Source: Dechloromonas sp.
Lineage (GTDB): Bacteria > Pseudomonadota > Gammaproteobacteria > Burkholderiales > Rhodocyclaceae
Direction: 5' to 3'
Length of the DNA stretch: 5,780 nucleotides
Assembly (NCBI GenBank): GCA_013693915.1
Contig: CP059264.1
Span: 514,532 to 520,311 of the forward strand
The position numbers and the translations under genes are program-made. Under the pieces are notes generated by a model. That model was given only the letters and a program-made list of their open reading frames with translations. It had not been told where the DNA came from and did no database searches. Shown one piece after another: positions 5,266 through 5,780 of the stretch. Numbering within the stretch: the first letter of the stretch is position 1; the number at the start of each line of letters is the position of its first letter.

Positions 5266-5780
5266 ATGCAATTTGCCCGTCGCAGTTTTCTCGGTGTGAC
5301 CGTCGCCGCCGCGCTGGCGATGAGCCTTCCGGCTCTGGCGCAGACCGCCGGCAAGGACTACACGCCGATTTCGCCAGCCCAGCCGACCGACGATCCGGCG
5401 AAGATCGAGGTCGTCGAGTTCTTCAGCTACGGCTGCCCCCACTGCAGCGACTTCCATCCGCTGGTTTCCGCCTGGGCGGCCAGGCAGCCGGGCGATGTCG
5501 TCTTCAAGCGGGTGCCGATCACCTTTGGCCGTGCTGCCTGGGCAAATCTCGCCAAGCTTTACTATTCGCTGGAAGCGACCGGCGACCTGGCCCGCCTCGA
5601 CGGCGAGGTGTTCAAGGTGGTCCACAACGATCGCCTCAACCTGTTCGAGGAAAAGGCGATCGTCGAATGGGTCGCCAGGAAGGGCGTCGATCAGAAGAAA
5701 TTCACCGAGGCGTTCAATTCGTTCGGCGTCATGAGCAAGGTCAAGCGCGGCGACCAGTTGGCCCAGGCCTACAAGATCCA
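5266..5780 (+). CDS. dsbA: DsbA-type thiol:disulfide interchange protein (first 171 residues, 3' end outside window)
   Basis: DsbA oxidises cysteine pairs in newly exported proteins in the periplasm and is itself reoxidised by DsbB. The protein has a signal peptide (MQFARRSFLG, a hydrophobic stretch, then ALA-Q cleavage after A25) and a thioredoxin-fold start KIEVVEFFSYGCPHC, with the catalytic pair C57-P-H-C60 typical of DsbA. The helical insert follows (RAAWANLAKLYYSLEATGD). The window ends within AQAYKI, just where the cis-proline loop would be expected, so about 40 residues are missing. AAGGAG (5254-5259) lies six bases before ATG 5266, inside the end of the SPOR gene, and only three bases separate the two genes. 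The RRSFL stretch is Tat-like, which is discussed in the findings. Confidence 0.96.
   Translation, partial: MQFARRSFLGVTVAAALAMSLPALAQTAGKDYTPISPAQPTDDPAKIEVVEFFSYGCPHCSDFHPLVSAWAARQPGDVVFKRVPITFGRAAWANLAKLYYSLEATGDLARLDGEVFKVVHNDRLNLFEEKAIVEWVARKGVDQKKFTEAFNSFGVMSKVKRGDQLAQAYKI

Noticed and set aside
2839..5625. A 928-codon open frame on the minus strand, opposite argS, the SPOR gene and dsbA
   Set aside because: It is the reverse-strand image of three well-identified genes with G+C-rich third positions, which removes stop codons from this frame. The translation is low-complexity (rich in Arg, Leu, Gly, Val) with no recognisable domain.
1..5780. CRISPR arrays, tRNA or rRNA genes
   Set aside because: I saw no regularly spaced repeats, no tRNA-like cloverleaf with conserved TTCGA arm, and no rRNA sequence by eye.

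Overview
This window looks like the chromosome of a high-GC betaproteobacterium, possibly from the Rhodocyclales group. The evidence is the similarity of the UbiB, ArgS and DsbA proteins to proteobacterial relatives, and the tight run argS - SPOR-domain gene - dsbA, which I recall as common in betaproteobacteria. The genus cannot be fixed from the sequence alone.

Layout. Positions 1-813 (minus strand) hold the N-terminal half of ubiB, a ubiquinone-biosynthesis kinase-like protein that runs off the left edge. A 159-bp divergent gap (814-972) carries a perfect short palindrome and a direct repeat. It is followed on the plus strand by a compact toxin-antitoxin pair, higB (973-1251) and higA (1261-1569). 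Positions 1570-1739 hold no convincing gene but contain a strong inverted repeat that may be mobile-element debris or a transcription barrier. On the minus strand, 2617 down to 1740 holds three small unknown genes in tandem: a predicted outer-membrane lipoprotein, a small protein with a hydrophobic N-terminus, and an 80-residue protein. This stretch is visibly lower in GC than its neighbours (32/60 in one 60-base sample against 42/60 in a sample from argS, both counted by hand).

The housekeeping operon then begins: a promoter with a perfect TATAAT box, argS (arginyl-tRNA synthetase, 2842-4605), a membrane-anchored SPOR-domain protein (4615-5262) and the start of dsbA (periplasmic disulfide oxidase, 5266 to the right edge). 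The gaps between these three are 9 and 3 bases, with good ribosome binding sites, so they are probably co-transcribed.

How the parts relate. The two outer blocks are core metabolism and envelope maintenance. The middle block (about 820-2660) looks like an accessory insertion: a toxin-antitoxin cassette, a structured repeat and an unrecognised small-gene cluster that includes a lipoprotein. That unknown cluster is the best candidate for something undescribed, but the sequence alone does not give its function.
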